NCBI GenBank assembly: GCA_038526915.1
Contig: JBCBGF010000004.1
Span: 252,711 to 316,710 of the forward strand
Length of the DNA: 64,000 nucleotides
Origin: JBCBGF01 sp038526915
GTDB lineage: Bacteria > Pseudomonadota > Alphaproteobacteria > Rhodobacterales > Rhodobacteraceae
Direction of reading: 5' to 3'
In this document: one piece after another, positions 45,750-54,191 of the stretch
Layout of the letters: each line of letters opens with the position of its first letter
How positions within the stretch are numbered: the first letter of the stretch is position 1
Position numbers and translations under genes: made by a program
Notes under the pieces: generated by a model
Databases searched by the model: none
The model's input: only the letters and a program-made list of their open reading frames with translations
What the model was told of the DNA's origin: nothing

Positions 45750-47324
45750 ATGCAAGATATCAATGCACCGCCCATCCTGCTTGACCGTCACATCACGCTG
45801 GACGACGCCTGTGATGTCATCGGCGGGACCCGTGCGATTGCCCTGTCCGACGCCGCACGGGCGCGCTGTGGTGCGGCCTTTGCCAGGCTACGCCGCGTCA
45901 TCGAAGAAAAGCGGCAGGTCTATGGAATCACGACCGGATTTGGGCCTTTGGCCAATCGTCTGATCGATCCCACCGATACCATTCAGCTTCAGCAAAACCT
46001 GGTCAATCATCTGGCAACTGGCACGGGGCCACCGCTGCGCTGGGATCAGGCGCGGGCAATGGTTCTGGCGCGTGTTCTGTCGCTCGTACAAGGCGCGTCA
46101 GGCGTTCGTCCTGAGACGATTGATTTGCTCATTGCCGTGCTGAATGCACCGATCGCACCAGTCATTCCGTCGCGCGGTACGGTCGGCGCCTCGGGTGACC
46201 TTACGCCGCTCGCGCATCTGGTGTTGTGCCTTCAGGGGCGCGGGGCCGTGATGGACAAGTCTGGGCGGCGGCTTACAGGGCGCGAGGCCCTCACTGCGAT
46301 CGGGCAGGATCCGCTGGACCTGCGCCACCGCGATGCCCTGGCCCTGGTCAACGGCACGTCCGCGATGACAGGGATCGCCGTTCTGAACGCCCAGGCGATG
46401 CAGCGCGCTATAGACTGGTCCATCTCGATCTCGGCAGTACTGGCTGAGTGCCTGGGGGCCCGCACCGAAGCCTGGCATGCCGCCTTTTCCGATCTGCGCC
46501 CCCACGCCGGTCAGGTGCGCGCCGCTGCGGCCCTCCGCAAACGGGTGGACGGCAGCAACTGCGTGCAGCGCGCATCTCTCGTCGAGACCACGTTAGACGC
46601 CGATGTCTCGGATCCTGGCCGGGCGCGGGCGGCGCAGGATGCCTACAGTCTGCGCTGCGCCCCACAGGTGATCGGGGCGGTTTGGGATACGGTTGCCTGG
46701 CATAACCAGGTGGTGGCGACGGAACTTGGGTCTGTCACCGATAATCCGATTTTTCCGGTGGATGCCGATATGCCTGCTCTGCACGGTGGCAACTTCATGG
46801 GCACGCATGTGGCACTTGCCTCGGACGCCGCCGCAAACGCGGTCGGTGTGCTCGCCGGTCTTGCCGAACGGCAGATCGCGCGCATCGCTGACGAGGGCTT
46901 GAACGACGGATTGCCCGCTTTTCTGAGCGGCGGGGCGGTCGGCCTCAACGCGGGCTTCATGGGTGCACAGGTGACGGCCACGGCGTTGCTGGGCGAGCTT
47001 CGCGCGATCGGCCCGGCTTCGGTACAGTCAATCTCGACCAATGCCGCCAATCAGGATGTTGTTTCGCAAGGGACCATTGCGGCCCGGTTTTTAGATGCCA
47101 AACTGGGCCTACTGTTCGAGATCCTCGCCATCGCCGGGCTTGCGGCGGCGCAGGCCATGGATTTGCGCCTGCGCGCGGGACAGGATGGATTTTCAAGCCA
47201 CGCGCGCCAGTTTCTGAAGTCCATCCGACGCCATAGTGCGACCGTCGAGGGTGACCGTCCGCTGGCCACGGATATCCAAGACGTTGCGGCAATAATGTGT
47301 GAGACGGAACCGACAAGGGTCTAA
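45750..47324 (+). CDS. tal: Tyrosine ammonia-lyase (aromatic amino acid lyase)
   Basis: The enzyme deaminates tyrosine to p-coumarate, the PYP chromophore precursor, by MIO catalysis. The 524 residues carry the MIO-forming Ala-Ser-Gly at residues 147-149 (in SRGTVGASGDLTPLAHL), the catalytic Tyr in QVYGITTGFGPLANRL and the loop NLVNHLATG, in which the selectivity residue that is His89 in R. sphaeroides TAL is His87 here. General similarity to that enzyme is strong (for example DAYSLRCAPQV, ALHGGNFMG). Histidine ammonia-lyase is the main alternative; no hutU, hutI or hutG neighbours are present, while pyp and pCL are within 12 kb. The start at 45750 fits the R. sphaeroides length; an earlier frame start is possible. 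Confidence 0.85.
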   Translation: MQDINAPPILLDRHITLDDACDVIGGTRAIALSDAARARCGAAFARLRRVIEEKRQVYGITTGFGPLANRLIDPTDTIQLQQNLVNHLATGTGPPLRWDQARAMVLARVLSLVQGASGVRPETIDLLIAVLNAPIAPVIPSRGTVGASGDLTPLAHLVLCLQGRGAVMDKSGRRLTGREALTAIGQDPLDLRHRDALALVNGTSAMTGIAVLNAQAMQRAIDWSISISAVLAECLGARTEAWHAAFSDLRPHAGQVRAAAALRKRVDGSNCVQRASLVETTLDADVSDPGRARAAQDAYSLRCAPQVIGAVWDTVAWHNQVVATELGSVTDNPIFPVDADMPALHGGNFMGTHVALASDAAANAVGVLAGLAERQIARIADEGLNDGLPAFLSGGAVGLNAGFMGAQVTATALLGELRAIGPASVQSISTNAANQDVVSQGTIAARFLDAKLGLLFEILAIAGLAAAQAMDLRLRAGQDGFSSHARQFLKSIRRHSATVEGDRPLATDIQDVAAIMCETEPTRV

Positions 47325-47358
47325 GCCAAGCATGCGCCAGGCCCCTTGCTGCGTAAAC

Positions 47359-47381
47359 GTGGCGCCGCACAGGGGCGCCAC
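47359..47381. terminator. Candidate terminator hairpin between TAL and gvpA
   Basis: Arms GTGGCGCC and GGCGCCAC form a perfect 8-bp stem with a 7-base loop in the gap where the TAL and gvpA transcripts converge. There is no long T-run, so it may act with Rho or as a 3'-end stabiliser. Confidence 0.45.
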
Positions 47382-47463
47382 ATCAGTCGTTATGTGCGAC
47401 GGTCAGAAACACCGCGGCTGCCCCTCCGGCGTCGCCCGTCAGCAGGTTGAACCGCAAAACGTC

Positions 47464-47676
47464 CTAGGCTGCGGAAGGGTCGACCGTCAGCCCAACAGCC
47501 TCTGCGTATTTCAGCCAGGTTTCCACCGACGCAACAACCGCGCGCACTTCGATCGCGATTAGTTCGATCCCCACCAAGGACACGCGTACGAACGCGTCGA
47601 CCACAACGCCCTTGTCCAAGATACGATCAACGACTTCGGCAATGGATGCCGATGCAACGCTCTTCTCGATAGCCAT
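47464..47676 (-). CDS. gvpA: Gas vesicle structural protein GvpA
   Basis: GvpA is the main ribbed shell protein of gas vesicles, the hollow protein organelles that give buoyancy. The 70 residues have the near-invariant core IAEVVDRILDKGVVVDAFVRVSLVGIELIAIEVR and the WLKYAEAVGL C-terminal half. Length is typical. It is the last gene of the leftward cluster and has its own 124-base leader with a strong hairpin, consistent with much higher expression than its accessory genes. Confidence 0.95.
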   Translation of the reverse strand: MAIEKSVASASIAEVVDRILDKGVVVDAFVRVSLVGIELIAIEVRAVVASVETWLKYAEAVGLTVDPSAA

Positions 47677-47706
47677 TCTCAATCCTCAATACTGGTTTAG
47701 CGATGT

Positions 47707-47741
47707 GCCGGTATCCCCGGTAGATGCCAACCGATACCGGC
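47707..47741 (-). promoter_or_regulatory. Stem-loop in the gvpA leader
   Basis: Perfect 9-bp arms GCCGGTATC and GATACCGGC flank a 17-base loop in which GGT/ACC can extend the stem. It lies 31 bases upstream of the gvpA start. No T-run follows, so mRNA processing or stabilisation is more likely than termination. Confidence 0.5.
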
Positions 47742-47800
47742 AAAGACGCTAAGATCCCGTGAACGTGTGATCTGTATTCTCACCAAGGTCCGGTAAAAGG

Positions 47801-49132
47801 TTACGAGGCGCGCGCGGATTGAGTTTCTTCGGCAACGATCTCGGCCACATTGTGCCGAAGATCCGCCAAAAACTCCTCGACAGCATCATTGGCCTTTGGT
47901 CTCTGCGCGTCGAGTATCGCCGCCAACTGACGGATCATCACAGTCTGCAAAGAGACGAGATGCGCAACATCGGGCCCCTGCGCCGGCCTCTCAGATGCCC
48001 GCGCGATCGCTGCAGCCAGATCCGACAGCCCGGCCCCAAGCCCGTCCATACCGCCAGCCACCCCGTCCGTTTCTGCGGCCTCTGACATTGATTGCAGACC
48101 GTCCGACACACGCTCCAATCGCCCAAGAGCATGAGCAAACGCCGTTGTAAATCGCGCAAACGCACGGTTCGCCTCGGACATGTCAGGTCGTGGCAGGGGC
48201 CGGTCTGCCACCTCGTGCACCGCAGCAGACATGGCCGCAAAAGCCTCTCTCTGATCGGACATCACCGTTTCAAGCGCGACCAGTCTTTCCGACAGCTGCG
48301 TCACGGCATCGTCTCGACCCGGGGCACCCAAGCCCGCCTCGGTTGGGGCGAACACTTCCGAACCTTGGAGCGCAGCGCCCGCATGATCGACACCCACCGA
48401 CGTAGCATCAGACGCGTCCATCTCGGCGCCACTGTCCGTGGGATCCGCCTCGTCCGGTTCGCATTCCCCTAGGACCGGTTCACTTTCCAGGCTGTCCACT
48501 CCGCTTCCATCCGCCGCCGATCCGCTCTCCCCCGCGGCCGGTTCCGATCCATCGGGCAGAAAGCTCAACTCAAAGATGCCGTCTTCGTTGTCCGCAGCAT
48601 CTTCAACTGGCTCTTCAGGATGTGGTGCCGGGCCCATATTCTCCGCAGTCAATAGCAGAGGGTCGCCCATAGGCTCGGAATCGCGCGCACCTGCCTCCAG
48701 TGCAGGTTCTCCCTCATTGCCTGGGGCCTCATCCACCGGTTCCGCGGCGGGTTCGACAGGCGGATTCCGATGCCCTGTCACAGCAGCAAGATCGCGCCCG
48801 ATCCGCGCTTCCAACTCTTGGATGGCTGCGTCTATTGCGGCCAACCTTTCACGGTCACTCACGTGCGGAGGCGCAGCAGCAGGTTCGCCGTCTGGATGCA
48901 GCGCGCGCGCCGACAGGTTCAAGGCGGCAAGTGTGTCGGGAAGGCCTTGGGGCATGTGAACCGCCACCGTTCCATCGGGCAAGGGAACTGGGTTTTCGAG
49001 ACCCGCCGACAGGCACCGTTGGATCAGCGCCGCACCCGAAAGCGGACGCTCGCCCGAGCCGGTGATGATATGGGTGATCCTATTCTGACTAAGCAGCAGT
49101 TCGATATGGTCTTGGGCACTGTCCTGCGGCAT
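47801..49132 (-). CDS. Acidic gas-vesicle-cluster protein of unknown function
   Basis: The 443-residue protein lies between gvpK and gvpA. Residues 1-90 form a possible alpha-beta domain (MPQDSAQDHIELLLSQNRITHIITGSGERP); about 95-125 is helical; about 125-290 is a very acidic, Ala/Glu/Pro/Ser-rich, probably disordered linker; 290-443 is helical (QLSERLVALETVMSDQREAFAAM, LVSLQTVMIRQLAAIL). No GvpC repeat is visible. Position suggests a role in gas vesicle assembly or coating; this is inference. Confidence 0.75.
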   Translation of the reverse strand: MPQDSAQDHIELLLSQNRITHIITGSGERPLSGAALIQRCLSAGLENPVPLPDGTVAVHMPQGLPDTLAALNLSARALHPDGEPAAAPPHVSDRERLAAIDAAIQELEARIGRDLAAVTGHRNPPVEPAAEPVDEAPGNEGEPALEAGARDSEPMGDPLLLTAENMGPAPHPEEPVEDAADNEDGIFELSFLPDGSEPAAGESGSAADGSGVDSLESEPVLGECEPDEADPTDSGAEMDASDATSVGVDHAGAALQGSEVFAPTEAGLGAPGRDDAVTQLSERLVALETVMSDQREAFAAMSAAVHEVADRPLPRPDMSEANRAFARFTTAFAHALGRLERVSDGLQSMSEAAETDGVAGGMDGLGAGLSDLAAAIARASERPAQGPDVAHLVSLQTVMIRQLAAILDAQRPKANDAVEEFLADLRHNVAEIVAEETQSARAS

Positions 49133-49231
49133 GGGCGCGGTCCTTGGTGATCGCCCCTTTTGATACGGGAAAGGGCACTTTCGACTACATCCCGGTCTAG
49201 GCGACCAGCCTTAACGGGGCCCTAAATCCGA

Positions 49232-49579
49232 TCAAACGGTTCGGCCAAGCGGCCCAAGATCGAGGGAGAGATCACCAGGCGTCAGGCCAAAGCCGGCGGC
49301 CACCTTATGAATGGCCTGTTCCGAGCGCATCAATGTCAGCCCAAGCGCCTCTTCCTGATCCGCCGTCAAGGACCCCGCTTCAACGCGGCGGATGGCCTGC
49401 AACTCCATCAGTTGGCGCAACAGCTCCATCAGACCCAAAACAACACGCGCGAGGTCCTGTTCGACAGTCTCCGAGTTCAAAGACAAACGCGCCCCTGCAT
49501 CACGACCATTGGTTGCGCCATGGCCAAGGGCGGCAAGACCCTCCGAAAGATCAAACTCAAACCAATCAGGATCTTGCAT
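49232..49579 (-). CDS. gvpK: Gas vesicle protein GvpK
   Basis: GvpK is a conserved minor protein needed for gas vesicle formation. The 115 residues contain the family core (LARVVLGLMELLRQLMELQAIRRVEAGSLTADQEEALGLTLM) and a helix ending KVAAGFGLTPGDLSLDLGPLG. The ATG at 49579 overlaps the preceding gvpF/L-like gene by 14 bases. A gap of 99 bases follows before the 443-aa gene. Confidence 0.92.
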   Translation of the reverse strand: MQDPDWFEFDLSEGLAALGHGATNGRDAGARLSLNSETVEQDLARVVLGLMELLRQLMELQAIRRVEAGSLTADQEEALGLTLMRSEQAIHKVAAGFGLTPGDLSLDLGPLGRTV

Positions 49580-50168
49580 TGCAAGAACTCCAGAGGACCG
49601 CGCTTGGGGGCCAGGGGCCCGTGATGGTCACGTCGATGTCTTCCTGATCTGACGTGCACAGCAACGCGTGATCTCGAAGCGCCTCCATTGTCCGCCTGAA
49701 GTTCTGGCGCGAGGTTAGGATGTGGGCCGCACAGCCGCTGCGGATCAACTGAGTTTGCATTGCCTCGGTGTGAACGGGCTCTCGAAGACTGCCAAGTATC
49801 CGCCCGACAGTCCCAGCCGCGTGTACCTTCGATATGTGTAGATCCCGTGCGTGGTGCAAATACGCGCGGCCGTTATCCCCAACCCGCGACGCCGCAGGTT
49901 GTCTCGGGCTCAGCACCATCGAGATCTGGCACAACCCATGCACCCGCTTCAGACCCAGGTATAGAGCATCAACACTTGGTGCCTTCACGCGATTTGCGGC
50001 AAGAACCGGATCAAATGCCCTATAAAGGAGGTTCTGCAGAGCCAAACGCGCGCGCGGCCGCCCCGCTTCTCGCACCGGGAAAACAGCCGAAACGGCTCCA
50101 CAGGCGACAAGGCGCAGGCCAACGGGGGCGGTCTGCTCAGGTTCGACCCAAGCCACCGGTTGGGTCAC
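49566..50168 (-). CDS. GvpF/GvpL family gas vesicle protein (short paralogue)
   Basis: The 200-residue protein ends with DVTITGPWPPSAVLW, the C-terminal signature of the GvpF/L family, whose members bind GvpA and assist nucleation. It is shorter than the usual 250-280 and its N-terminal half is divergent. Starting at GTG 50168 overlaps the minor GvpA-like gene by 4 bases (GTGA); an in-frame ATG further upstream would run 90 bases into that gene. Confidence 0.78.
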   Translation of the reverse strand: MTQPVAWVEPEQTAPVGLRLVACGAVSAVFPVREAGRPRARLALQNLLYRAFDPVLAANRVKAPSVDALYLGLKRVHGLCQISMVLSPRQPAASRVGDNGRAYLHHARDLHISKVHAAGTVGRILGSLREPVHTEAMQTQLIRSGCAAHILTSRQNFRRTMEALRDHALLCTSDQEDIDVTITGPWPPSAVLWSSCNARS

Positions 50169-50383
50169 TGGCTTTGGTCCTTGCGCGTTTTGTCGGGCGT
50201 GGTCAGAACTGCGTTGAGGCCAAGGTAGACAAGGTCGATCCCAGCAACGCTCAACCAAACCTCCCCGCTGAGGACAACACCGTGGTCCAGCAGACCGTCG
50301 ATCAGATCGACCAAACGATCATCGCCATGCATCACCACGTCTTCAGGTGTCGCGATCGAGACCGTCCCGCCCGGCTGCATCAT
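50165..50383 (-). CDS. Minor GvpA-family protein (GvpJ/M/S type)
   Basis: The 72 residues have the GvpA-family core in diverged form (LVDLIDGLLDHGVVLSGEVWLSVAGIDLVYLGLNAV), as in GvpJ, GvpM and GvpS, thought to form cone tips or to initiate assembly. The exact subtype is unclear. The ATG at 50383 overlaps the upstream gvpL stop (ATGA) and the next gene overlaps its stop (GTGA). Confidence 0.85.
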   Translation of the reverse strand: MMQPGGTVSIATPEDVVMHGDDRLVDLIDGLLDHGVVLSGEVWLSVAGIDLVYLGLNAVLTTPDKTRKDQSQ

Positions 50384-51087
50384 CTCAGGTCCGCCTTGGC
50401 AAAGCTGTAACACGGCCCAGGCCCGACCACCCGGATCGTCAGCGCGAGCGACGATGCCTTAGCAGCGGATGCGCACAACAGATCCTGCATCGATTTTGCG
50501 TTTGTACGCTCAATCAAAAGTGTTCCTTTGGCCAAGGCCCGCCCAGATGTTCCTTCGACCCATTCGGCATCACGCCCCAGCAAAGAAACACGTCCCACAA
50601 CATCGGCAACAAAATCGGCACGCGCCTCGGCAAGACTGCGCCGCCAATCGCGGCGCTCGCGCCGGCCTTGGATGTACGTTCGACCCCGTGACGGGGTCTT
50701 TTCTGGCACTGCGGAGGTCTCCGGACCGTCTAATGCCCTCGCCACAAAGGCCAGACTATATTCGACACATCCTTCCAAACGTTTCATACCAGCGGTCAGT
50801 GGTGCCTGAGCGCTGGACAGCTCTTGCGCCAACTCGCGCTCGGACGAAAACGCGGTGCCATAACGCACTGGCAAAACATCCCCGATCCGGCAATAGCTTG
50901 TCAGCAACTGATGATGGTCCATGGCGCCATCGATCTGCGCAGTTTCGACCTCCGTCTCGCTCGAAGCCGCTGACAACGGTGTCACCAGGGCTGACAACGC
51001 CCCCAACGCGACGCGACGGTGCGGAATGGCATCGCGCGGGTGCGGTATGCCCGCCGGTGCCACACCGTGCAGCATGACCGCGCTCAT
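50380..51087 (-). CDS. GvpF/GvpL family gas vesicle protein
   Basis: The 235-residue protein has the family opening (LHGVAPAGIP ... ALSALVTPLS), the DVLPVRYGTAFSS region and the closing signature TIRVVGPGPCYSFAKADL. GvpF/L proteins are accessory factors binding nascent GvpA. Overlaps by ATGA on both sides show tight coupling. Confidence 0.86.
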   Translation of the reverse strand: MSAVMLHGVAPAGIPHPRDAIPHRRVALGALSALVTPLSAASSETEVETAQIDGAMDHHQLLTSYCRIGDVLPVRYGTAFSSERELAQELSSAQAPLTAGMKRLEGCVEYSLAFVARALDGPETSAVPEKTPSRGRTYIQGRRERRDWRRSLAEARADFVADVVGRVSLLGRDAEWVEGTSGRALAKGTLLIERTNAKSMQDLLCASAAKASSLALTIRVVGPGPCYSFAKADLR

Positions 51088-52019
51088 GCGACGGCCACCT
51101 GGGTCGGGTGCCAGGATTGCGCATCGCCGTAGAGCTCAACAAGATGCAACTGCGATGCGGGCTGGGACAACCTCAACTCGGCCTCGACAATGCGGGCAGC
51201 CCGGCGAATGTGATCGGCCGGCTTCAGCCCCGCGCGAAGGGCAGCCTGCCGTGCCCGCTGCACATCAAGCAGAGAAGTATCGGCTGGAGTCTCTAGAAGG
51301 CGACGGGCGGCCGCCTGTTCCGCACGACCGATCGCCTCAACACGTAGCGCACAGAAAGACATCGCCGGCGATGGGCCAATCTGCTGGATTCGGAACCCAT
51401 CCGGCCAGATTGCATCTATCTTTTGGACTGCGGCATCGAGAACGTGATGCGCTTCATCGCACACCAACAGGACTGTGTTCGCGATCATCGCCTCTTCCCG
51501 AGGCAACTCCGCACACTCGACAGCGATCTCATCCAGTGTATCGGCGATCTGAGCATGAAGCCGGGCCGACAGGCGTTCGACAGCTGACGTGACTTGCCGC
51601 GGGGCAACTTCGCCTGCAGCGAACAAAGGACCCAACTCCGGCGTATCGCGAAACCGGTGTAAAACGCGGTCCTGCTGCCAGGTGACCTTGATCTGAAACT
51701 GCGACTTGCCACGCAATCGATCCATCCCGGTCTGAATCAGGGGCGCGTTCACCGCAAGAAGTTCAGATGTCGCCTCCAGCGATAGCCGCACCCCCGGCAC
51801 CGCAGGCATGACCGGGCCGAAAGGCATGAGGGTTTCAAGCAGTTCCATGCGCCGGGGTGCGTCTGCAACGCGCTGACGACGCAGCGCGTTGCGCAACGAA
51901 AACCCGGTGCGCGCGGGGAGCAGGACGGCCACCAAATCGCCCGAGCCCACCACCACCAGCGGATCGGGCAGAGTATCCGGCAGGGTGCCAAGTATGACGG
52001 CCAGCAACTCGTGGGTCAT
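51084..52019 (-). CDS. gvpL: GvpL/GvpF family gas vesicle protein (long paralogue)
   Basis: The 311-residue protein carries the PFGPVMPAVPGVRLS region corresponding to the VLPxRxG motif and the closing IQQIGPSPAMSFCALRVEA signature of GvpF/L. An extra 70-residue C-terminal helical extension (AEQAAARRLLETPADTSLLDV ...) is unusual. It is separated from gvpG by 34 bases and overlaps the next gvpF/L gene by 4. Confidence 0.82.
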   Translation of the reverse strand: MTHELLAVILGTLPDTLPDPLVVVGSGDLVAVLLPARTGFSLRNALRRQRVADAPRRMELLETLMPFGPVMPAVPGVRLSLEATSELLAVNAPLIQTGMDRLRGKSQFQIKVTWQQDRVLHRFRDTPELGPLFAAGEVAPRQVTSAVERLSARLHAQIADTLDEIAVECAELPREEAMIANTVLLVCDEAHHVLDAAVQKIDAIWPDGFRIQQIGPSPAMSFCALRVEAIGRAEQAAARRLLETPADTSLLDVQRARQAALRAGLKPADHIRRAARIVEAELRLSQPASQLHLVELYGDAQSWHPTQVAVA

Positions 52020-52053
52020 ACCGCGGCTCCAGAGTGAAAAGGGGCGTATGGCA

Positions 52054-52287
52054 TCATCCGCCCAGCCCGCGCAGGCGCATCAAGAGGGTGGTTTCAGCCG
52101 CGTCATACGCGTCTTCGGTGATCCGGCCTGACAAAAGATCCGCCTCCAATCGGGCGAGTTCTGCGCGAATCCTGGCCGGGTCATTCAACTCCTCTTCCGC
52201 CGTTTCATGTATCTTCCGCGCCAGCCAAAGGCTGCCAGTCAACGGACCGGCCACGGGTAACGTAACAAGGCGCGACAAAACCCCCAT
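52054..52287 (-). CDS. gvpG: Gas vesicle protein GvpG
   Basis: The 77-residue protein matches GvpG: a short hydrophobic start (GVLSRLVTLPVAGPLTGSLWLARKI) and a helical body (DPARIRAELARLEADLLSGRITEDAYD). GvpG is a small accessory protein in the GvpF-M assembly complex. Its ATG overlaps the gvpF stop by one base (TGATG). Confidence 0.92.
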   Translation of the reverse strand: MGVLSRLVTLPVAGPLTGSLWLARKIHETAEEELNDPARIRAELARLEADLLSGRITEDAYDAAETTLLMRLRGLGG

Positions 52288-53060
52288 CAGGCCGCAACCT
52301 CGTCTGGCGCATCCCCCAGCGAGAGCTTCAGAAAGTTGTACGCGGGGCCTGGGCCAACAATGCGCGCCTGAAGTGGTGCGGCGGCCGTAAATTTGGACTG
52401 GTCACAAAACGCCTCCACGGCCGCTGTAAACTGCCCACTCGCTTCGCGCTTCACCAGAAACTCTGCCCGCAAGACCTGTGCATCACTCTCCGGCGCTTTG
52501 AGGACTGAGGCGTCTGCGAACGGCGCAAGATCGGCGGTGGCACGGCGTTGTTCGGCGGCACGGCGTCGGGCCAATGCATCGCCCAAAACGCGACCGAACT
52601 CCGCAACTTGGAAATGTCCGGGGCGTCGGCTTCGGGCCAGCCGATCGCGCATCTGGCGTATAGCCGGGGCGGATTGCAAGGTGGCGTCAAGCGCATCTTC
52701 TTCGGCCGCGGCCAGTCTCACACCAAGCTCCACCCGCCCTCGAAGGGTTTCAATGGCTGCAGCAACTTCGGTGGTTTTCGCGGCAACACGCTGGGCCACA
52801 GCGTCTTGCGACGCCGCCAACATCCCGAACTGCATGGGCAAAACCGTTCCCGCATGCATCGCATGTTCCAAGACGCTGGCATGGTGCAGCATAGCCCGTC
52901 GCCGGGGCAGGATGTCAGACCCGTCATGGGGCGCGAACACAAGAAACAAGTCGTCCCGCACAGGCGACACCAACGGTGCCGTGTCGCCGACAACGGGCGC
53001 CAAACTACGCGCGACAGCCGTTTCACTGTCTGACCCCACCAAACCAAAGAGATAAATCAT
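52287..53060 (-). CDS. gvpF: Gas vesicle protein GvpF
   Basis: The 257-residue protein is the most canonical GvpF of the cluster: the start MIYLFGLV, the HHASVLEHAMHAGTVLPMQFGM motif, and the closing QARIVGPGPAYNFLKLSL. GvpF binds GvpA early in assembly and lines the gas-facing side in haloarchaeal work. Its ATG overlaps gvpH (ATGA). Confidence 0.93.
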   Translation of the reverse strand: MIYLFGLVGSDSETAVARSLAPVVGDTAPLVSPVRDDLFLVFAPHDGSDILPRRRAMLHHASVLEHAMHAGTVLPMQFGMLAASQDAVAQRVAAKTTEVAAAIETLRGRVELGVRLAAAEEDALDATLQSAPAIRQMRDRLARSRRPGHFQVAEFGRVLGDALARRRAAEQRRATADLAPFADASVLKAPESDAQVLRAEFLVKREASGQFTAAVEAFCDQSKFTAAAPLQARIVGPGPAYNFLKLSLGDAPDEVAA

Positions 53061-53569
53061 TTGTCCGGCTCCGACGGCTGGGTTTGGCGCAGCTCAAGGA
53101 CCCCCGCCTCTAACCTGACATCGAGGTCGGTCAGTGCAAGCCCTTGCGGGAAAGGGACATCAACGCGGTATCGCCTGTTCCCGCTTGTCTCGATGATCAA
53201 ACGATCGCCGTTCAGTGAGAGGGACAGATCGTCTCGCACCACGCCGGGCAAGTCAGCGGTCAGGGCCCACTGTCCGCCGCGCTGCGACAGATCGTAGGAT
53301 ACGGGCCGCACTGCGGCCTCGTCCGTTTCAGATGTATCCAGATTCTCTTTCTCGGACGCGCCACTATCGACAAACCGAACGTGCAAACCTGCTTCGGCAA
53401 CGACTTGTCCAAAGCGTGTGTCTACCTCGACGCTGCGGCGAACCTGGCCGTCTTCGCCCGAGTTCAGACGTCGCGATATTTCGGCGACTGCGTCGTCTAT
53501 GGCACCCAATAGGTTACTCAGACCCGTTTCGACAGTATCGGTCCGTTCCCGATCCTCGCGATTGCTCAT
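53057..53569 (-). CDS. gvpH: GvpH, Hsp20-like gas vesicle protein
   Basis: The 170 residues have an N-terminal charged region (1-55) and a C-terminal alpha-crystallin-like domain (about 85-165: WALTADLPGVVRDDLSLSLNG, RYRVDVPFPQGLALTDLDVRLEAGVLEL), as in GvpH. It is probably a chaperone that keeps vesicle proteins soluble. Coupled by ATGA to both neighbours. Confidence 0.9.
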   Translation of the reverse strand: MSNREDRERTDTVETGLSNLLGAIDDAVAEISRRLNSGEDGQVRRSVEVDTRFGQVVAEAGLHVRFVDSGASEKENLDTSETDEAAVRPVSYDLSQRGGQWALTADLPGVVRDDLSLSLNGDRLIIETSGNRRYRVDVPFPQGLALTDLDVRLEAGVLELRQTQPSEPDK

Positions 53570-53886
53570 GCGTCGGCCTCCATCGCTGAATTCAGCCGCA
53601 CGAGGCGATCTTCCAGTTGACTGATGCGGCTCAGCAGATCGCGATTTTCAGCCTCAAGCTCGGTCGCGCGGCCAGAGAGGCCCGGATCACGTTCCCACCA
53701 GTCGATGCCCATTTCCTTTGCCTTGTCCACGGTCGCGATCAACAGGCGCAGGCGGATCGTCAAAAGCTCGATCCCCACTAGCGATATTGAGACATCGCCA
53801 GCGATGACCACGCCTTTGTCCAGGATACGTTCAAGAACGTCGGCCAGCCCATCCCCGTGAACAGAGCTTTGAATATCCAGGCTCAT
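53566..53886 (-). CDS. gvpJ: GvpJ, minor GvpA-family protein with coiled-coil tail
   Basis: The 106 residues start with a GvpA-like core (LADVLERILDKGVVIAGDVSISLVGIELLTIRLRLLIATVDKAKEMGIDWW) followed by a coiled-coil extension (TELEAENRDLLSRISQLEDRLVRL). This layout is GvpJ, thought to act at cone tips or in nucleation. The ATG at 53886 overlaps the gvpO stop; an upstream in-frame start would add 15 unsupported residues. Confidence 0.9.
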   Translation of the reverse strand: MSLDIQSSVHGDGLADVLERILDKGVVIAGDVSISLVGIELLTIRLRLLIATVDKAKEMGIDWWERDPGLSGRATELEAENRDLLSRISQLEDRLVRLNSAMEADA

Positions 53887-54191
53887 GCCGCGTCCCCTTC
53901 TTCGCGGCGATATCGGCGCGTTCGGCTGCACGACAGAATGTCACCGCGCGTGTCGATCGCCACTTCAAATGCGGCGACCAAATCATTGTCCCCCAGGCGG
54001 GCTGGGCTTTCGATGACGTCCACCACAACCGTCCAGGTGCCGTCCGCATCGCGGCTGCAGTGGGAGACTGAGTCAAAGGGCAGGTCCGTGACGCCTGACA
54101 CGGTCCGCCTTGCCAGAGCAACCGCCTCGGCCATCCCCGGCGCACCACGCGGACGGTCCGAGATGAAGGTTCCGCTGGCGCTATGATCCAT
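53883..54191 (-). CDS. gvpO: Gas vesicle protein GvpO
   Basis: The 102-residue protein matches GvpO: WTVVVDVIESPARLGDNDLVAAFEVAIDTRGDILSCSRTRRYRR, the family's C-terminal half. GvpO is required for vesicle formation in haloarchaea; the mechanism is unclear. Start 54191 is chosen to give the family length; a longer frame exists. It overlaps its upstream neighbour by 11 bases. Confidence 0.88.
   Translation of the reverse strand: MDHSASGTFISDRPRGAPGMAEAVALARRTVSGVTDLPFDSVSHCSRDADGTWTVVVDVIESPARLGDNDLVAAFEVAIDTRGDILSCSRTRRYRREEGDAA

Noticed and set aside
45750..47324. hutH (histidine ammonia-lyase) annotation
   Set aside because: Selectivity-loop histidine and the pyp/pCL context favour tyrosine ammonia-lyase; no hut genes are near.
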